DNA from: Stromatinia cepivora
Taxonomy: Eukaryota; Ascomycota; Leotiomycetes; Helotiales; Sclerotiniaceae
NCBI GenBank assembly: GCA_014898415.1
Contig: RCTD01000016.1
Coordinates: 1,240,001 to 1,304,000 of the forward strand
Length of the DNA stretch: 64,000 nt
Direction: 5' to 3'
This document shows, one piece after another, positions 1 to 13,344 of this stretch. A program made the translations under genes and the position numbers. Under the pieces are notes generated by a model, which was not told the origin of the DNA, did not search any database, and saw only the letters and a list, made by a program, of their open reading frames with translations. Position 1 is the first letter of the stretch; each line of letters begins with the position of its first letter.

Positions 1-2521
1 GAACACCCATTGCTGGAGTCATCGGGATGGCCGAACTCCTCACTGATATGGATCTTGATGAAGAACAACAAGAGTGTGCCGAGAACATTCAACGTTCTGC
101 CAATGCACTTCTTACAGTCATCAATGATATCTTGGATTTCTCAAAGGTTGAATCTGGCCGATTGGATATTGAGGAAGTTCAATTCTCCTTGTCGGTTGTG
201 GTGCGAGATGTTAGCAAGATGTTGGGATTCGCTGCTGAAAGAAAGAATCTAATGTTCGATTCTGACATCACGGTCGGAGTTGATAAAGATTTGATTGTTA
301 TGGGCGACCCAGGTCGAGTTCGCCAAATCATCACAAATCTCCTCACGAATAGTATCAAATTCACCAGCGAAGGAAGGGTCAAATTTTCGGTCATCAAAGA
401 AAGAGAGGATGCAGATACTATTGAAGTCAAGTTTGTGGTTGAAGATACCGGTATTGGAATTGAAGAGGAAGTTCGAAAACGTCTATTCAAACCTTTCAGC
501 CAAGCAGATTCATCAACAGCAAGGAGATTTGGTGGTACGGGGTTAGGTCTCACGATCAGTAAGAATTTGGTGGACCTAATGCACGGTAGAATTACTCTGG
601 AATCATCGTTAGGACAGGGTACGACAGCGACCTTCTGGATTCCTTTCAACAAGCCACAATATCATGATGGAAATGCACTAATTGATATTGGAAGTTTACC
701 AGATCGATTGCAATCCGAAATGAGTGTCTCTTGTGGTAGTTCGGATTATGATGTTGGTCCCTCGCCTCAGAAGACTTCGTCGGAAATGCCTAGACATCAT
801 AGGTCGGTTAGTATGACGCCTCCAGTTACGTCAGAGGTAGAGATGTCACCTGCTGATAGAGCTAACATCAAAATTCTTCTTGTTGAAGATAAGTAAGTGG
901 ATTTTGTTTGGGATGAAGGGTCTTGTGCTAATATCTCGCAGCGCTATCAATCAACAAATCGCTTTGAAAACTATTCGAAAATTAGGATTTGCCGCCTCGG
1001 CAGTTTGGAATGGAAAAGAAGCTCTTGATTATCTTCTCGCAGCTGACTCTCCAAATCCACCTCATCCAAAACCAGATATAATTCTTATGGATGTACAGGT
1101 AATTTCTCAAGAATTCCTATCATTTTTAGAGTATCCTGCTAATACATCAATAGATGCCAATTATAGATGGATACCGCGCCACCCATATATTGCGTCATCA
1201 TCCCCCCTACAGTTACTCAACGCGTAATATTCCCATCGTAGCTATGACAGCATCAGTCATCCAAGGCGATCGCGAAAAGTGCCAAAAAGCAGGCATGGAT
1301 GATTATCTGGCGAAACCTGTTAAGGGGAAAACGCTGGAGAAAATGTTGGTGAGATGGGCGATTAATAGAAGAGTTCCGAAACAGGAGAGTGAGGGGGATG
1401 ATGAGGGGAGTGATTGTGCGGAGGGAGATAATGAAAATTGTTCGAGGAGAAATGAGAAGTCGAAGTATGTGCCCCCTATTTTTCTTAGAAATACCTTTCT
1501 CTTTGAAGTGTTTCTTTCATCTGGGAACAGAATCACGGACATATTGTTGACCCCTACACTCTAGATTTGACAGACGCGCCTCAACAAGTACGGCTCGCCA
1601 TCGCTCGTCAAACTCCATAGATAAAAGCGAAAGTCATGCACCCAAATCACCTATCTCTTCTCAGGCACCTAAACCAACACCACAATCCCAGTCTCAAACA
1701 TACAAACTTGAACCCGCCTCTGCAAAGAAATCTAATCCAGGACTCGACTCAACTAGACCCCCAAAAGATTCTTCTAAGCCCTCCCTTGAGCAACCTCGCC
1801 CAACAAAAAGCGAACGCCACAATTCCCAGCGTTTAACTCTGCCACAGCCAGAGTCCGAGGGTGAACGAGCCGTGCGACGCGAAGTTTTTGAGGAAAAAGC
1901 CAAGGAGTTACGAGATGAGAAATTGGTTGGTGCTGGGGGGGATGAGCATGGAGTTCTTTCTTTACATGATACTCATGGACATGGACATGTACATGCACAT
2001 AGAGAGGGCATGGGGGTCAGTGCGGGGCAAGCGGGGGATGAAGTGAAACGTCAAAAATTAACGGTGGAAAATGTAGAGAGATTGGAGCGACAAGAAAATG
2101 AAGAAATGGAGGTAGCTGCGAAATTAGAATTCGGGCTAGGGAATGGAAATGGGAGTGGGAAGGAGATGATGAGGCAGGGAGAGAAAGGAGGGGAGTAAGG
2201 AGAATGAGTGTGGTTAGAGGGGATAGTATGGAGGTTTGGGGAGATGCGTTGACGGGGGATTTGAGTCGGGAGGATTTAAGTAGGGGTGATACACATACAC
2301 CGAGTTCCATGTTAGTTGCGGATGGAAGGGCATCCGAGAGTCCGAAAGTGATGGAGAGTCAAAAGGGAAGTGCAGATTACTCGGGGGGAAAGAATAGGCA
2401 TGGGAAGGGGAAGGATGGCGATGAAAACCAAAATGAAAATGAAAATGGAGAAGAAAGCAAAGAGAGTAACGATGGTAATCCAACCCGTCCTAGTCTGGCA
2501 AGGAGATGGATGGATAGTTGA
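1..2521 (+). CDS. Hybrid sensor histidine kinase, 3' part (5' end outside window)
   Basis: Two-component hybrid kinase: autophosphorylates on His and passes the phosphate to its own receiver Asp, then presumably to a Ypd1-type phosphotransfer protein. The window opens just after the H-box His (RTPIAGVIGM is the first readable stretch). The ATPase boxes follow in order: N box (GDPGRVRQIITNLLTNSIKF), G1 (DTGIGI), F (FKPFSQAD) and G2 (GGTGLGL). The receiver domain has LLVEDN, the phospho-acceptor in LMDVQMP (codon 1090-1092) and the Lys in YLAKPV. Proposed introns are 893-941, 1099-1153 and 1465-1564; each restores the receiver or a continuous frame. The C-terminal tail beyond the receiver is low-complexity, with a His-rich HGHGHVHAH stretch. 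A weaker fourth intron (2195-2280) joins the tail to the stop at 2521; without it the protein ends at 2198. The HHK group cannot be assigned without the N-terminal sensor. Confidence 0.9.
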
Positions 2522-3423
2522 AGTTACAGTCCGAGGATCTCCTGCTGGAAATTCCTAAGGATGAATTTCCTCACAATTTTTGGATGCATGGATAGGATAA
2601 GCTGGGTTGGGTTGGGTTGGGTTGGGTTACTGAAACTGCCAATGGAATGGTACACACGATATGAATGCATATTTGGTGGTATTTTAATGAGCAAGGCGTT
2701 TTGGGAATTGGGCTTCGCATTGGCAGTTACTTTTTTCTTTGCATAGCATGGGATACGTTCGCTATTGCATGGTACGGTATCAGTTGGGTTTACATATATC
2801 CGGATGAGGATGGGGAAGGGAGGAAATATGGATACATACATTACATACATAGAGATAGGTAGGTAGATGATGGATTGTAAGATATGATGAAGGGGTAGGT
2901 GGCGGGCTGATGTTGTATGTTGTATATGATCAATGTGATAGGGGATTAGATTGGATCAGGGAGAGAGGCCTTGTTGGATACATCATTGGGCGCGCGGTGT
3001 TTGTATTATATGATTGATGGATTTTTGTTATGGATTGTTTGTTATGATACCTAGTGTATATAAGTATGTATCTTACATAAATGAATGGATGAATGAATGA
3101 ATGCAAAGAGAGGATATCCATAAAGTAAGTGTAAGAAAGTAGGATCGATGATGAAGATATCTATCTACCATAGTGCAAGTAATCAATTGAATTGAATCGA
3201 ACTGAGTTGGACTGAGTTGGACTGAATTGAACTGAGAAGAAAAGCAAAGAAAAGAAAAGAAAAAATTTGGAAATATCTCGAAAATCTCTCTTCTTTCCGT
3301 TCCTGTGATCTCTCAGCCGTTCTACTACTGTATGTAGATGTTTCCCTCCTTCTTCCATATTCTTCTCATCACGTTTCTATATCTCTACATCCTAGACCAT
3401 CCCATCCAATCCCACCCCCTCCC
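2522..3423. other. Intergenic, convergent 3' ends
   Basis: Lies between the 3' ends of the kinase (+) and the beta-glucosidase (-). Contains a short TTGGG run (about 2600-2626), ATGAATG repeats (about 3080-3105) and a degenerate TTGAACTGAG repeat (about 3185-3235). No coding pattern is visible. Confidence 0.6.
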
Positions 3424-6400
3424 CTAAAAAATCCAAGTAAAAGTCTCCTCAACTTCAAAAGGAATTTTATATCTACGCACGCGCACAAACACATCATTAG
3501 CAATTATAATTTATACCTCCAACATCCTGCTCAACCCTCCAGCAAGCTCAGGAAAAGAATAAAGCTGGCTACTCACCTAATATCAGCCGCGCTAGCTCCA
3601 ACCCACGCCTCAAATGCTCCCTCCTCCGCAACCCACATCCCCTTTCCGTCGCGATAACTATCATCCCAGTACCCCAGCGCATACTTATCAATGCTAATTT
3701 TCACATTCTTTGATTCGCCTGCTGCGAGATCGACTTTTGCGAATCCTTTGAGTTCTTTTTCTGGTCGGGGGAGTCTGCTCTTGGCGTCGTGGATGTAGAG
3801 TTGGACTATTTCTTTTCCTTGCATGGTGCCTGTGTTTGTGATTTTTAGAGTGAGGGTTATCTTTTCTTGTGAGGTTGAGAGAATACTGGAGGATAAAGTA
3901 GGAGGAGAGTAGGTGAAAGTGGTGTATGAGAGGCCGTGGCCGAATGGGAAGAGAGGGGGGAGGGATAAATGGTCGTAGTGGCGGTAACCGATGTAGAGAC
4001 CTTCGCCGTAGAGGGAACGGAGGTTTTCGCCGGGCCAGGTGTGGTAGGTTGGGTTGTCGGAGAGGCGGACGGGGAAGGTTGTCTGTTTGGGAGGGGAATG
4101 GTGTTAGTTGATTGATAGGTTACTGTGATGGAATATGAAGATTGGTGTTCAAGTCTGAAGGGAGGAAAGAGGTAGGGAATGAAAAAAAAAAAAATCACAT
4201 ACAGGTAATTTTCCACTTGGATTTGCAAATCCAAAAAGTACATCAGCCAATGCATTTCCCGCTTCCTGCCCTTGATACCACGCCTGAAGTATCGCCGGAA
4301 CTTTCTTTGCCCAGGGCATCGTCACCGGACTTCCTGACTGATTGACCACAATCGTGTTTGGGTTCGCCTTTACAACTGCATCGATTAATCGATCTTGACT
4401 TCCATCACTCGGTAAATCCATGGTCTGACGATCATACCCCTCACTTTCCCACTCTGCATCAAGACCCACGATAACAATCGCCACATCCGAGGTTTTTGCA
4501 GCATCGATAGCTTTCTGTAAATAGTCTTCGGTATCCGCTTCTTTGTAGCCGATGCGACAGCCGCCTGTGGCGTGTGTTTGCTTAAGTTGTGCTTGTTTGG
4601 CCAATGGACGGATTTCATTTGTTGTTTCGGCTACTAGCTCAACGGGAACATTGGCTTCAAGATGAATATCAAAGAGAATATCTTTACTACCCGAGAACAT
4701 CGCTTCACCTAAGTCTGTCCAGTTCCACAAATCGACTTTTACATCCCCGTTGACGAGAAGACGTCCAGGGCCTACGCTTGAGAATGAGAGAGTATGCAAG
4801 CCAGTGGTGGTGGGTGTTAGTATTGTTTTTGCGCGGACAGACCAGATGGGATTCACTTCTTCGGGGACTGAATCCCAGAGAAAGAGATCTGTGTTGGTGC
4901 GGTGTTGGATTATTCGGGGGGTTCCTTCAAATTTATCGCCGATATGGAATTCGAGGGTTACGCCTTGAGCGCCGGTAGATGTGGTACAATAGTCCGCTGC
5001 AAGAGGAAGCCATTTGTGGGTATGGCAACCTAGGGCATATGTGATTTCCTTTCCGGGTATGGCTTTGATGCTATCTAGTGGGATGGTATTGTAGTAAGGG
5101 TTCAAACTAGCGCTACCTCCGCCCCCTGCTATTGCTCGATTGGCATTTGGTCCTATGACTGCGATTTTCTTTTGGGAGGGTTTGATTGGTAGGACTTTAT
5201 TTTCGTTCTTCAGCAGGGTTAATCCTTCAACTCCTGCTTGACGAATCAATTTTCTCGTTTCTTCTCTGTCATCTTCAGCTTCGGGGGCTTCGGGTGTCAT
5301 GTCAGATCCTTTTGTCCGTTCCACAAGATATAATACGTTTGCGGCGGCTTTTTCAACGGCCTCTCGGCTTAGTTCACCGTTTTGTATTGCTTTAATTGCT
5401 TTTTTCGCCTCGCCATTTTGTTGACACGGGCATCTCTAAATCACAACCCGCTTCAATGGATTCTCCAATTGAGTTGGTTCCACCCCAATCGGACATAACC
5501 AGACTAGACGGTGTCAGTAAATTGATATGATATAGAAGATACCAAACTATTACCCATCATAGTTCCATTCCTCTCTTAGTATTTTTTTCAGCGTGTGGAA
5601 GTTACAATCTGCATGAACTCCATTGATTAAATTATACGAGGACATTACAGCCCAAGGATTAGCTTCTCGAACGGCCATTTCGAAAGGACGCAAGTATAAT
5701 TCTCGCAGAGGTCTTTCCTGTACGATAGAATCAATAGTCAATCTAAATGTTTCTTGTTCATTAGCTACGAAATCTGTGTACATAATTAGCCAAATACATG
5801 TGACAATGCCACACCCGAAGAATATTTCTTACGTTTTATCGTCGCAGCAACACCTTTCTCCTGCAACCCATTGATATAAGCGACAGCGAGTTTCCCTGTA
5901 AGGAAAGGATCCTCCGAGAAAGATTCAAAGTTTCTTCCACCTAATGGACCGCGATGTAAACAGACTGTCGGTGCCAATAAAACCTGAGCCGACCGAGCCT
6001 TGGTTTCATCTGCAAGATGTTGTCCGACTTCGTGGATAAGATCGATATTCCATGTTGCTGCTAATGATATACCGCATGGAAACAATGCGGCCTGGATATG
6101 TTAAAAAGCTTCCTCTTCTTGGAATACTTCAGACAAACCTTTGTTCCAGCCTTGAAAATTGCCCCACGAGCACCTACAGTTAGTCAGTACTAGTATAAAA
6201 GACGATCGGCTTGAGTAAACGCCCCGCATTGAGGAGTGTTAAGCGATATGAATGCTTAGAGGGTCGTAAACATTTACCATTTGGACCATCGGAAGTCTTG
6301 AATGCCGGTATTCCCCTAGAAGGAATTGATTTTGATCTCCAAAAGTCCGCTGCCACAAGTAAAGAAACCTGAGATGATTATCAGTAAGAAGCAGTGAATA

Positions 6401-6621
6401 GAATGAAAGCCTTTTACCTGCTCTTCGAGTGACAATGATGCAGCCAACTGCCAAGCTTTTGTTCTTGGATCAAGCGTAGCATACTTTTCCCAAGGACTTT
6501 CAGGAGGAAAAACTTCAGAATCTGGTGTTGCGACTGTATCTCTACTTGAGATAGCATCCGACCCTTCTTCAAATCTATCAAAGATAGGGTCAGAGATTTG
6601 ACTATCTGGTGACTCTGCCAT
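3424..6621 (-). CDS. GH3 beta-glucosidase with PA14 insert, intracellular type; one frameshift
   Basis: Hydrolyses terminal beta-glucosyl residues. Exons (minus strand): 6418-6621, 6278-6368, 6139-6173, 5833-6091, 5554-5773, 4203-5503, 3577-4082 and 3424-3472. They give 887 residues once one base is removed, a usual length for this family. No signal peptide, so probably cytosolic. Seen in order: the N-terminal GH3 barrel with SFSEDPFL and KHFVAN; the nucleophile Asp in VMSDWGG (about residue 275); the C-terminal alpha/beta domain beginning [18 protein letters not shown], interrupted by a PA14 domain; the candidate acid/base region [10 protein letters not shown]; and the fibronectin-like C-terminus ending FTWIF. 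Every junction keeps phase, but an A6 run (5400-5405, T on +) carries one base too many. As written, translation stops near residue 305. The remaining ~580 codons are intact, which favours either a very recent lesion or a sequencing error. Confidence 0.93.
5400..5405 (-). other. Homopolymer frameshift in the GH3 gene
   Basis: Six A's (minus strand) separate TKWRGE in one frame from [11 protein letters not shown] in the next. Five A's would give an uninterrupted [15 protein letters not shown]. Exon lengths sum to a multiple of three only if one base is dropped here. Confidence 0.85.
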
Positions 6622-8201
6622 TCTGTGCGGCAGTGAAACGATCGAGGTAGTTTTTTCGAAATGTAAAATTAGATAGTGAAAACCCCTTGGGATATCAACG
6701 AATGAATGGAAAAGTGATTGACGCTAGCGTGCGGCGAAGTATATCAACCGTTCCTCGTACCTAAACAACAATGAATTCTCCAAATATCACCAAAGAGCGA
6801 GAATGAGTAGATGAAATGGGACCAAGAGATATCTTATAAAGCTCAACGCTAGAGTAGCATGCAAGGAGCAATCTACGTTGCATATAAACTCGGTATCATA
6901 GCCGGTGCTTCTACGGATGAGCATCCCATACGCCGCATAGAAGGAGGTAAGGCGATATAGAATATTACGGATAATGTATGGATACATTCGTTCCATGGAT
7001 GAAAACGGCTGAATAGAACTTGACATGGATCCGGACTATTCTTACAACCCTGCATCCTTGCAAGGAAACTGTTGGTGTGACGGTCCGTTGTGGGGTTGAA
7101 CTTTTACCAGATCAATGATAACTTTTGCTCAGCCTTAAGGTAAGGAAATTTGTCAATCCAATGGTGAGAACGGTATGAACGGACCGGCTCAGCGATTCTT
7201 TGCAATTTAGGAAGGTAAGACATGTTGCTTCAGTGCTTTTGCGAGAGACACTAACGTATAACTTCTTGATATATCCAGAAGATGATAGCGGGAAGGAAAA
7301 CGGTAACAGGGGTTTTGTCGACTTGAACGGATGTTACCCATCCTTCGCCAAATATTCAAGTTTGGAATGAATATCAGGAGAGGATATGCAGAGATCTCGC
7401 CTAGGCAATGTAGTGTATCCATCTAAGTGGTATTTTAACCTCTAGGCCCTTTCTTTGTAATATGTACCTCCAAAACACTGCATAAAAACCTCATGCTGAT
7501 GAATACTTTGTTGAGGTGCGTCTGCGTTCTGTAACGCGGACATGCGGGCCGGCCTCGCCTCCGATGAGCTTTCGTTTGTACCATAAGCATGATCGTCGAT
7601 TTGGGAATGTATATTATATTGACCATTCGGAAAAGGTATGAAAATATCTTGAAGGATAAGTTGAATGTGGATCTCGATGCTATGGTAACTTTTATCCTTT
7701 TACTTTACCCCGGAGTATGTGAGTATGTGAGTATGTGTGAGTGTATGAAGCTTAACTGTACTAACTAATTATGGATAAGTTGAAGAAGCTATGAGCCAGC
7801 TAATCATGTGATAATGAATCTCCACTGTGGCGCTTAGATGAGACTACTCAATCACATGATTGAGTATCGTTGCTCACAAATCTCAGTCAAGTCTCTCACC
7901 GCGATGGCATTACCAATTTTTATCTTGAAGCATATATACCTTTACAGTTTCGACTTCACTTCAAATGGGAAGATGTGAAATGTTTGCTTCATTCCTCAGC
8001 TCAGCTTTACCTACTTACTCACATTTACAACTAATTTAGTCATCAACGCTGATCCTAATTTTAAACCTCAATCTTCTTCTTCACGTCCCGTTCAGTCATG
8101 CCCATGCAAGATCTTTACAACATTTCGTGAAAACCTCAGTCTAAACATAAATTGTTGCAATATATCTGCATGTCATCTTGCATTTACATCTACCCATTAT
8201 A
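6622..8201. other. Intergenic, divergent promoter region
   Basis: Separates the divergently transcribed beta-glucosidase (-) and DUF202 gene (+). Short open frames between 6787 and 7626 are unlike any family I know and do not join into a gene. A GTGAGTAT-type repeat sits near 7718-7745. Otherwise I see nothing. Confidence 0.6.
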
Positions 8202-9254
8202 ATGGCTGAAACATCAAGCCATCGTCAATCCCTTGAAGAAGCCGAAGAGCCACCCGAACCATCATCACCAGAAAGAGATCAATGGGAATCCACTGAACTT
8301 TCAGAATTGGCCCACATAAGACAAAATTACACAAACGCTTCATCTTCTCATGTATTAGGTCCTGGTAGTACAGCACCCGCTGGATTTTTGGGTCGGTTGA
8401 CCTATAATGTCTCAAAGTTTTGGAGACGCCAAATCAGTGTAACTGTTGACCATGTTGCATGTAGAGACCATTTAGGTACGTATCATTACTTTTATCCTTT
8501 TTATCGATCCCATTCAGACGATCTATCAATGACAAGGTATATTTACCTATTACAAAATTCGGAGATTCAGGGCCGAAATACTTCTGTCAGCTGAGGTTTT
8601 ATTTTCACCCATGTACAGTACTCTCCCTACGTGTCTATCAGAGTCTGTATACTTAGTCTTGGTATTCTTCATTGTTTTTGGTTCTTGCCTCAGTATTGAT
8701 ATGCCCCTTTACTCTATATGTTCCGTGTCTAGATTTTCGTAGATGAACTTACTAACTTATTCCCACCAGCCGTGGAAAGAACTTTCCTAGCATATCTCAG
8801 GACTTCATTGGCCTTGTCAATGTTAGGCGTATCAGTTGCACAACTATTGTATGTACTTAACTGACTTGGAAGTACTATGACATTTTACTGATGCGTATAC
8901 AGCCGTTTGCAGCATTCCCCCATGCCAAATCCATTGATAGGGTTCTTCGTGCTTGGGAAACCTCTAGCTTGTATATGTCAATTTGCTGCCATAACAACTT
9001 TGTTGATAGGAATTATCAGAAGTTGGAGACATCAAAATACTATCGTGAGAGGTAAAGCTCTTTCAGGAGGATTTGAAGTCATTATCATTGGAGCTGGATT
9101 TTTCTTTGTGAGTGAAGTTGAACATCATGGGGATACCACACTTTTGATATGACATTGAACGAACACTGCTAACATAAGTTAGATATTTCTAGCATTTCTT
9201 ATACTTCTAGTTGCTGTAGACATTTTGAAAGAAGATTTGAAGTCCGATAAGTGA
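8202..9254 (+). CDS. DUF202 (YidH-type) small membrane protein
   Basis: Predicted membrane protein of 209 residues from exons 8202-8475, 8770-8848, 8903-9107 and 9183-9254. The start is the ATG preceded by ATTATA; an upstream in-frame TTG is not credible. The N-terminal ~60 residues are acidic and Ser/Pro rich. The DUF202 signature RDHLAVERTFLAYLRTSLAL spans the first splice junction and is followed by hydrophobic segments beginning MLGVSVAQLF, CICQFAAITTLLIGI and VIIIGAGFF/IFLAFLILLVAVDI. The DUF202 domain also occurs in the VTC polyphosphate polymerase subunits, but no SPX or catalytic domain is present here, so a function cannot be named. The first intron (294 bp) is long for this genome; phase and domain continuity support it. 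Confidence 0.9.
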
Positions 9255-10646
9255 CGATGTTATTAGTTGACTTCGAAGCATTGAAATGCCTCGGACCAAT
9301 AGTCTCTACTTCGGACTCTTCGGACCACCGTATCTTGAAGCAACTTACTACAAGCATGTTCATCTGACTTTATTTCATTGGGGGAATCGGAGAGTAATAT
9401 ATTGATAGCCAAGAACATGCACACCCATCGCACGTGCTTGAAATATATTGGGAGCAAGGAAGAGGTATGGTTATTTTGCTCTTCAGACTGCAGACCATCG
9501 GGAAGAATTTATTACAAATCTGGGGCTCTTCTGCATGAAGCATCATTGACGGATAGTTTTAGACCGCACAAGTAGCCAGAATGGCATAAATTGCGGGAAA
9601 TTTATTATGTTTCCAAAGGGTGAGAAGAGAGTGTTTGTACCTCCATCGGCAAGCAAGCAGTCCTTTAGAGCGACAATCCTTTCCCTATGATTTATATACA
9701 ACAGAAGACAGAAGAGAAAGAGAGAAGTCATGGACCATAGACAGCCATCTTCTGACAAGGCAATCTTAGCGATAGTTAATTTCATTGAATTTAATTGAAT
9801 TTATATGACTCAAAGATTGTTGTGATACGTTGTGTTCCTTAAGGGTTACCTAATTGACTTAATCGATTCAAATATCTACTTTTGATCAAGCAAATACCCA
9901 GCTTCTAATTTGATATACTCAATCTGTGAGAATCAATATATATGTTGGTATCTCTAACTCTGATAACAAATAAATCATCAATGACCCATAAATGAAATAT
10001 GATCACATGATGATAAGTCACATGCTCTTCATCAAATGAATACAAGTCATCCAATGATTTCAGCATGCTCGAATGTCCGATTTCATAGTGAATAATTAAT
10101 TAGTGAATAACTAGGTACTACCTAGTAGATAGACAGAGTTTAATCAAAAAATTCAAGTTCTATATATTATCAAAATATATCTATTGGAGGAACTGGATAA
10201 TACCTTATAACAAATTTCTTTTCATTTCTAAAAGTTTATTTCTATATTATTAATCCTTATTATAAATTTATAATTGACTTGATTCATTCACTACTATTAT
10301 AATCTATAGCTCCCGAGGTCCGTACTTCTCTTACTTCCCTTCTTTTACAATTATTCTTTCTTCTTTTCTTTTCTTTTTTTTTATTCATTATTGATCGGAC
10401 GTTTAATAAACCTTTTTGGGTACGGTTCAGGGATTAAAATCAATTTAATTGATAAGAGATACAACAAACCACAAATATTGAAGAATTGAAAATCATCTCG
10501 TACCACGCCACATCTTATTCAAATACAAATACAAATACAAATACAAATACATATACACTTCTTTCAATAACCTCCACCAATTTCTTTTCAATTACAATCT
10601 ACTGGTCTGATAACGAAAGAGTTATACACTCTTTAAATCTTCAGAG
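9255..10646. other. Intergenic and 5' leader of the zinc transporter
   Basis: AT-rich and without coding pattern. An AAATAC repeat (about 10518-10551) and a TTTTC-rich tract (about 10340-10382) lie in the probable promoter/leader of the downstream transporter gene. Confidence 0.6.
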
Positions 10647-12473
10647 ATGGCTTGGTCAAAGTCAACGCGTATTCTGGTCATGCTATTGATCGATGCTGTG
10701 TTTTTTATCGTGGAATTAGGTGTTGGTTTATGGGTCGGATCATTGGCATTAATGGCAGATGCTTTTCATATGGTAAGGTGATTCAAGAAGGTATGAAGCT
10801 GTCTTTATACTAACATCTAGCTAGTTGAACGATATCATCTCTCTCGCTGTTGGTCTTTGGGCTGTTAAAGCTGCACGCAGAAATACAAGTGATAAATATT
10901 CTTTTGGCGTAAGTGCTTACACAAATCGAAGACTTCCGAAGGGAAAGCTACTCTACCAAGACGGCAACTAACCCTTCTATAGTTCTTGAGAGCCGAAATC
11001 CTTGGAGCCTTTTTCAATGCAGTCTTCCTTATCGCCCTGTGCGTATCAATTGTTCTCGAAGCGGTCGGACGTTTCTTCGATCCACCCGAAATTGGAGAAC
11101 CAAAACTTATACTTATTGTTGGATCATTGGGATTGGCATCGAACCTTGCAGGATTTTTCGTATTAGGTGGACACGGTCATTCTCATGGTCCAGGAGATGG
11201 ACATTCTCATGGAGATGAAGTCAGCGCTGCGGAAGAAGGACATGCGCATAGCCATACTCATGAACACGGCTACGAACCATATAGAGATGAGACTAACGAA
11301 GAAAATGGAATTGCAGCCGAAGTATTCCCCGAAGCTGTCGTTGCAAAGGCTACCGCCAAACGTCAAGTACAATTTACAAAGCCCGATGAAGATGCTTCGA
11401 CAGCTCGCGATAGCAGCAGTATCATGACTCGATCGCCCAGCAGAAGTTCCAGACAACACACTCATCGAAGACGAACAAGCAAATCTCAATTCTCTAGCTT
11501 GGATAATATAAGCATTCACCCAGCAAGCTTTCGACAAGATATTATTGCTGCAAGCAAGTCACAATTGGATGGAATTGATAGCGAGGATTCCAGTGAACCG
11601 GATGATGATGCTCATGTTAAATCTGGGCCCGCACCAACTGAAAACAGTCCTCTTCTTTCACATGCTCACGATGATCACTCCGAGGCTCACGCTCATAGCC
11701 ACGATCACGGGGATGGAGGCCATCATCATGAACATCGCACAAGTCGTCAATCTAAGCATGCGGCACATAATCACAACAACAAATCCAAGAAGAAGTCCGG
11801 TGGTCATGGTCATAATCATGATGATATGGGAATGAACGCTATGATTCTTCATGTTATCGGTGATGCTCTTGGAAATGTTGGAGTTATTGTCACCGCTTTG
11901 ATTATTTGGTTGACTAATTGGCCTGGTCGTTTCTATGCTGATCCTGCTGTATCACTTTTTATTACCATCATCATTCTTCGATCTTGCATTCCATTAACCA
12001 AAGCTACCGCACAAATCTTGCTTCAAGCTACACCCGATTCAATCGACGTCGCCCTTATAAAAGAAGATATCGAAAATTTTGAAGCTGTGAAGGGTTGTCA
12101 TCATGTCCATATCTGGCAACTCAGCGATTCTCAACTCGTTGCATCCATGCATATTCAAGTCGCCTTCCCCATTGGTGAAGATGGCGGAGAAAAATATATG
12201 CAGCTAGCTAAGGAAATTCGAGAATGCTTACACGGTCATGGTATTCATAGCGCAACTCTTCAACCCGAATTTTGCGTCGACAAAGATCATGATCATATCT
12301 TCAATGGTGAATCCGTAGGACTAGACGGACAAGTACAAAATAAATGCGGAATGGAGGATGATGATTCTTGTTTATTGGAATGTGTTGATAACTGCAAGGG
12401 AAAGGGTTGTTGTTCAACACAGACAGTAGAGCCTCAACATGACCATTCGGATCATGATGGTCACTCCCATTAG
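10647..12473 (+). CDS. ZRC1: Cation diffusion facilitator zinc transporter (ZRC1/COT1-like)
   Basis: Probable proton-coupled exporter loading Zn2+ (and possibly Co2+ or Cd2+) into the vacuole. Protein of 566 residues from exons 10647-10772, 10825-10908 and 10983-12473; both introns have clean GT..AG ends and fall at typical CDF positions. Two intramembrane metal-site pairs are visible: HMLND (His41/Asp45) and HVIGD (His360/Asp364). Between them lies a long His-rich cytosolic loop (GGHGHSHGPGDGHSHG, HAHSHTHEHG, SEAHAHSHDHGDGGHHHEH), with KSKKKSGGHGHNHDD just before the second pair. After the last membrane segment comes a cytosolic domain with HHVHIWQLSDSQ, then a Cys cluster CVDNCKGKGCC and a final His-rich tail. 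Family membership is certain. Vacuolar location is inferred from the yeast relatives. Confidence 0.96.
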
Positions 12474-13344
12474 ATTTCCTTTTTCTTTCCTTTTGTTCAG
12501 TGTGTCTCTTCAGTTTTTATGAAAATGGCACACCTCTTCTTCTTCTTATGTAAGATGTCACTTACTGGTTGGTTTCTTCCCTCCATTGGCCTGGCACCTG
12601 CACTGCGGGACCAGGTGCTACATACATACATATACACTTGAATGGACTTGAGCTTTAATGATGGGTGTTGAAAAATTTGCAATATGGCATTATGGAGTGG
12701 ATGGGTTGATTAATCTTTGCTGGGGCGAGGAGAAAGGCAAGCGAAAGGAAAGAGAAAGGGGGACTGGATTCATCATCTATTATTGTTAAAGAAAGAGATG
12801 ATGAAAGGGAGCGAATATTTTTCTTGCTTAAGATAATTGGTAATGGATGGAGGAAGTCATTTTTAATGGTGGAGAAAAAGAGGAGAAAACTTTGTACAGT
12901 ACGAATGAATGAATGAGTAGGGTGGTACAAAAATTTCTTGGTGGTTGCTAGGCTGGGTAATGGGTTGATGTGCTTGTCGGGTTGCTTATTGGGTTGATGA
13001 GATGGATAGATGCAATGCATGAGATAGAATGGATGAGCAATACAATCAATGGTTTATATGAATCTCTCTCTCTCTCTCTCTCTGTATATGTGTGTGTATG
13101 GTTGTAGTTCTTCCATGTAAATCCTTGTCATTTTCACGAATGGAATATGTACATTTTTGAATTGAGAATTGAAAATCCAAGTGTGTATAAACTTCTCCAT
13201 CATGCTTTCACGAATAAAATGATCAGTATTAGTATCAGTATCAATGTTAATGTCAGTTCGAGAGCAAAAACCACTATTTAAGAATTAAACTGAAATAAAC
13301 TGGGAAAAAAAAAATTTAAAAAAAAAATTAGAAAGAGAGAGAAA
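12474..13344. other. Intergenic with CT microsatellite
   Basis: 3' flank of the zinc transporter. Contains a (TC)n tract at about 13064-13083 and short A-runs near 13305-13330. No coding pattern. Confidence 0.6.

Noticed and set aside
2600..2626. TTGGG repeats resembling telomere sequence
   Set aside because: The unit is TTGGG, not TTAGGG, and the run is short and internal.
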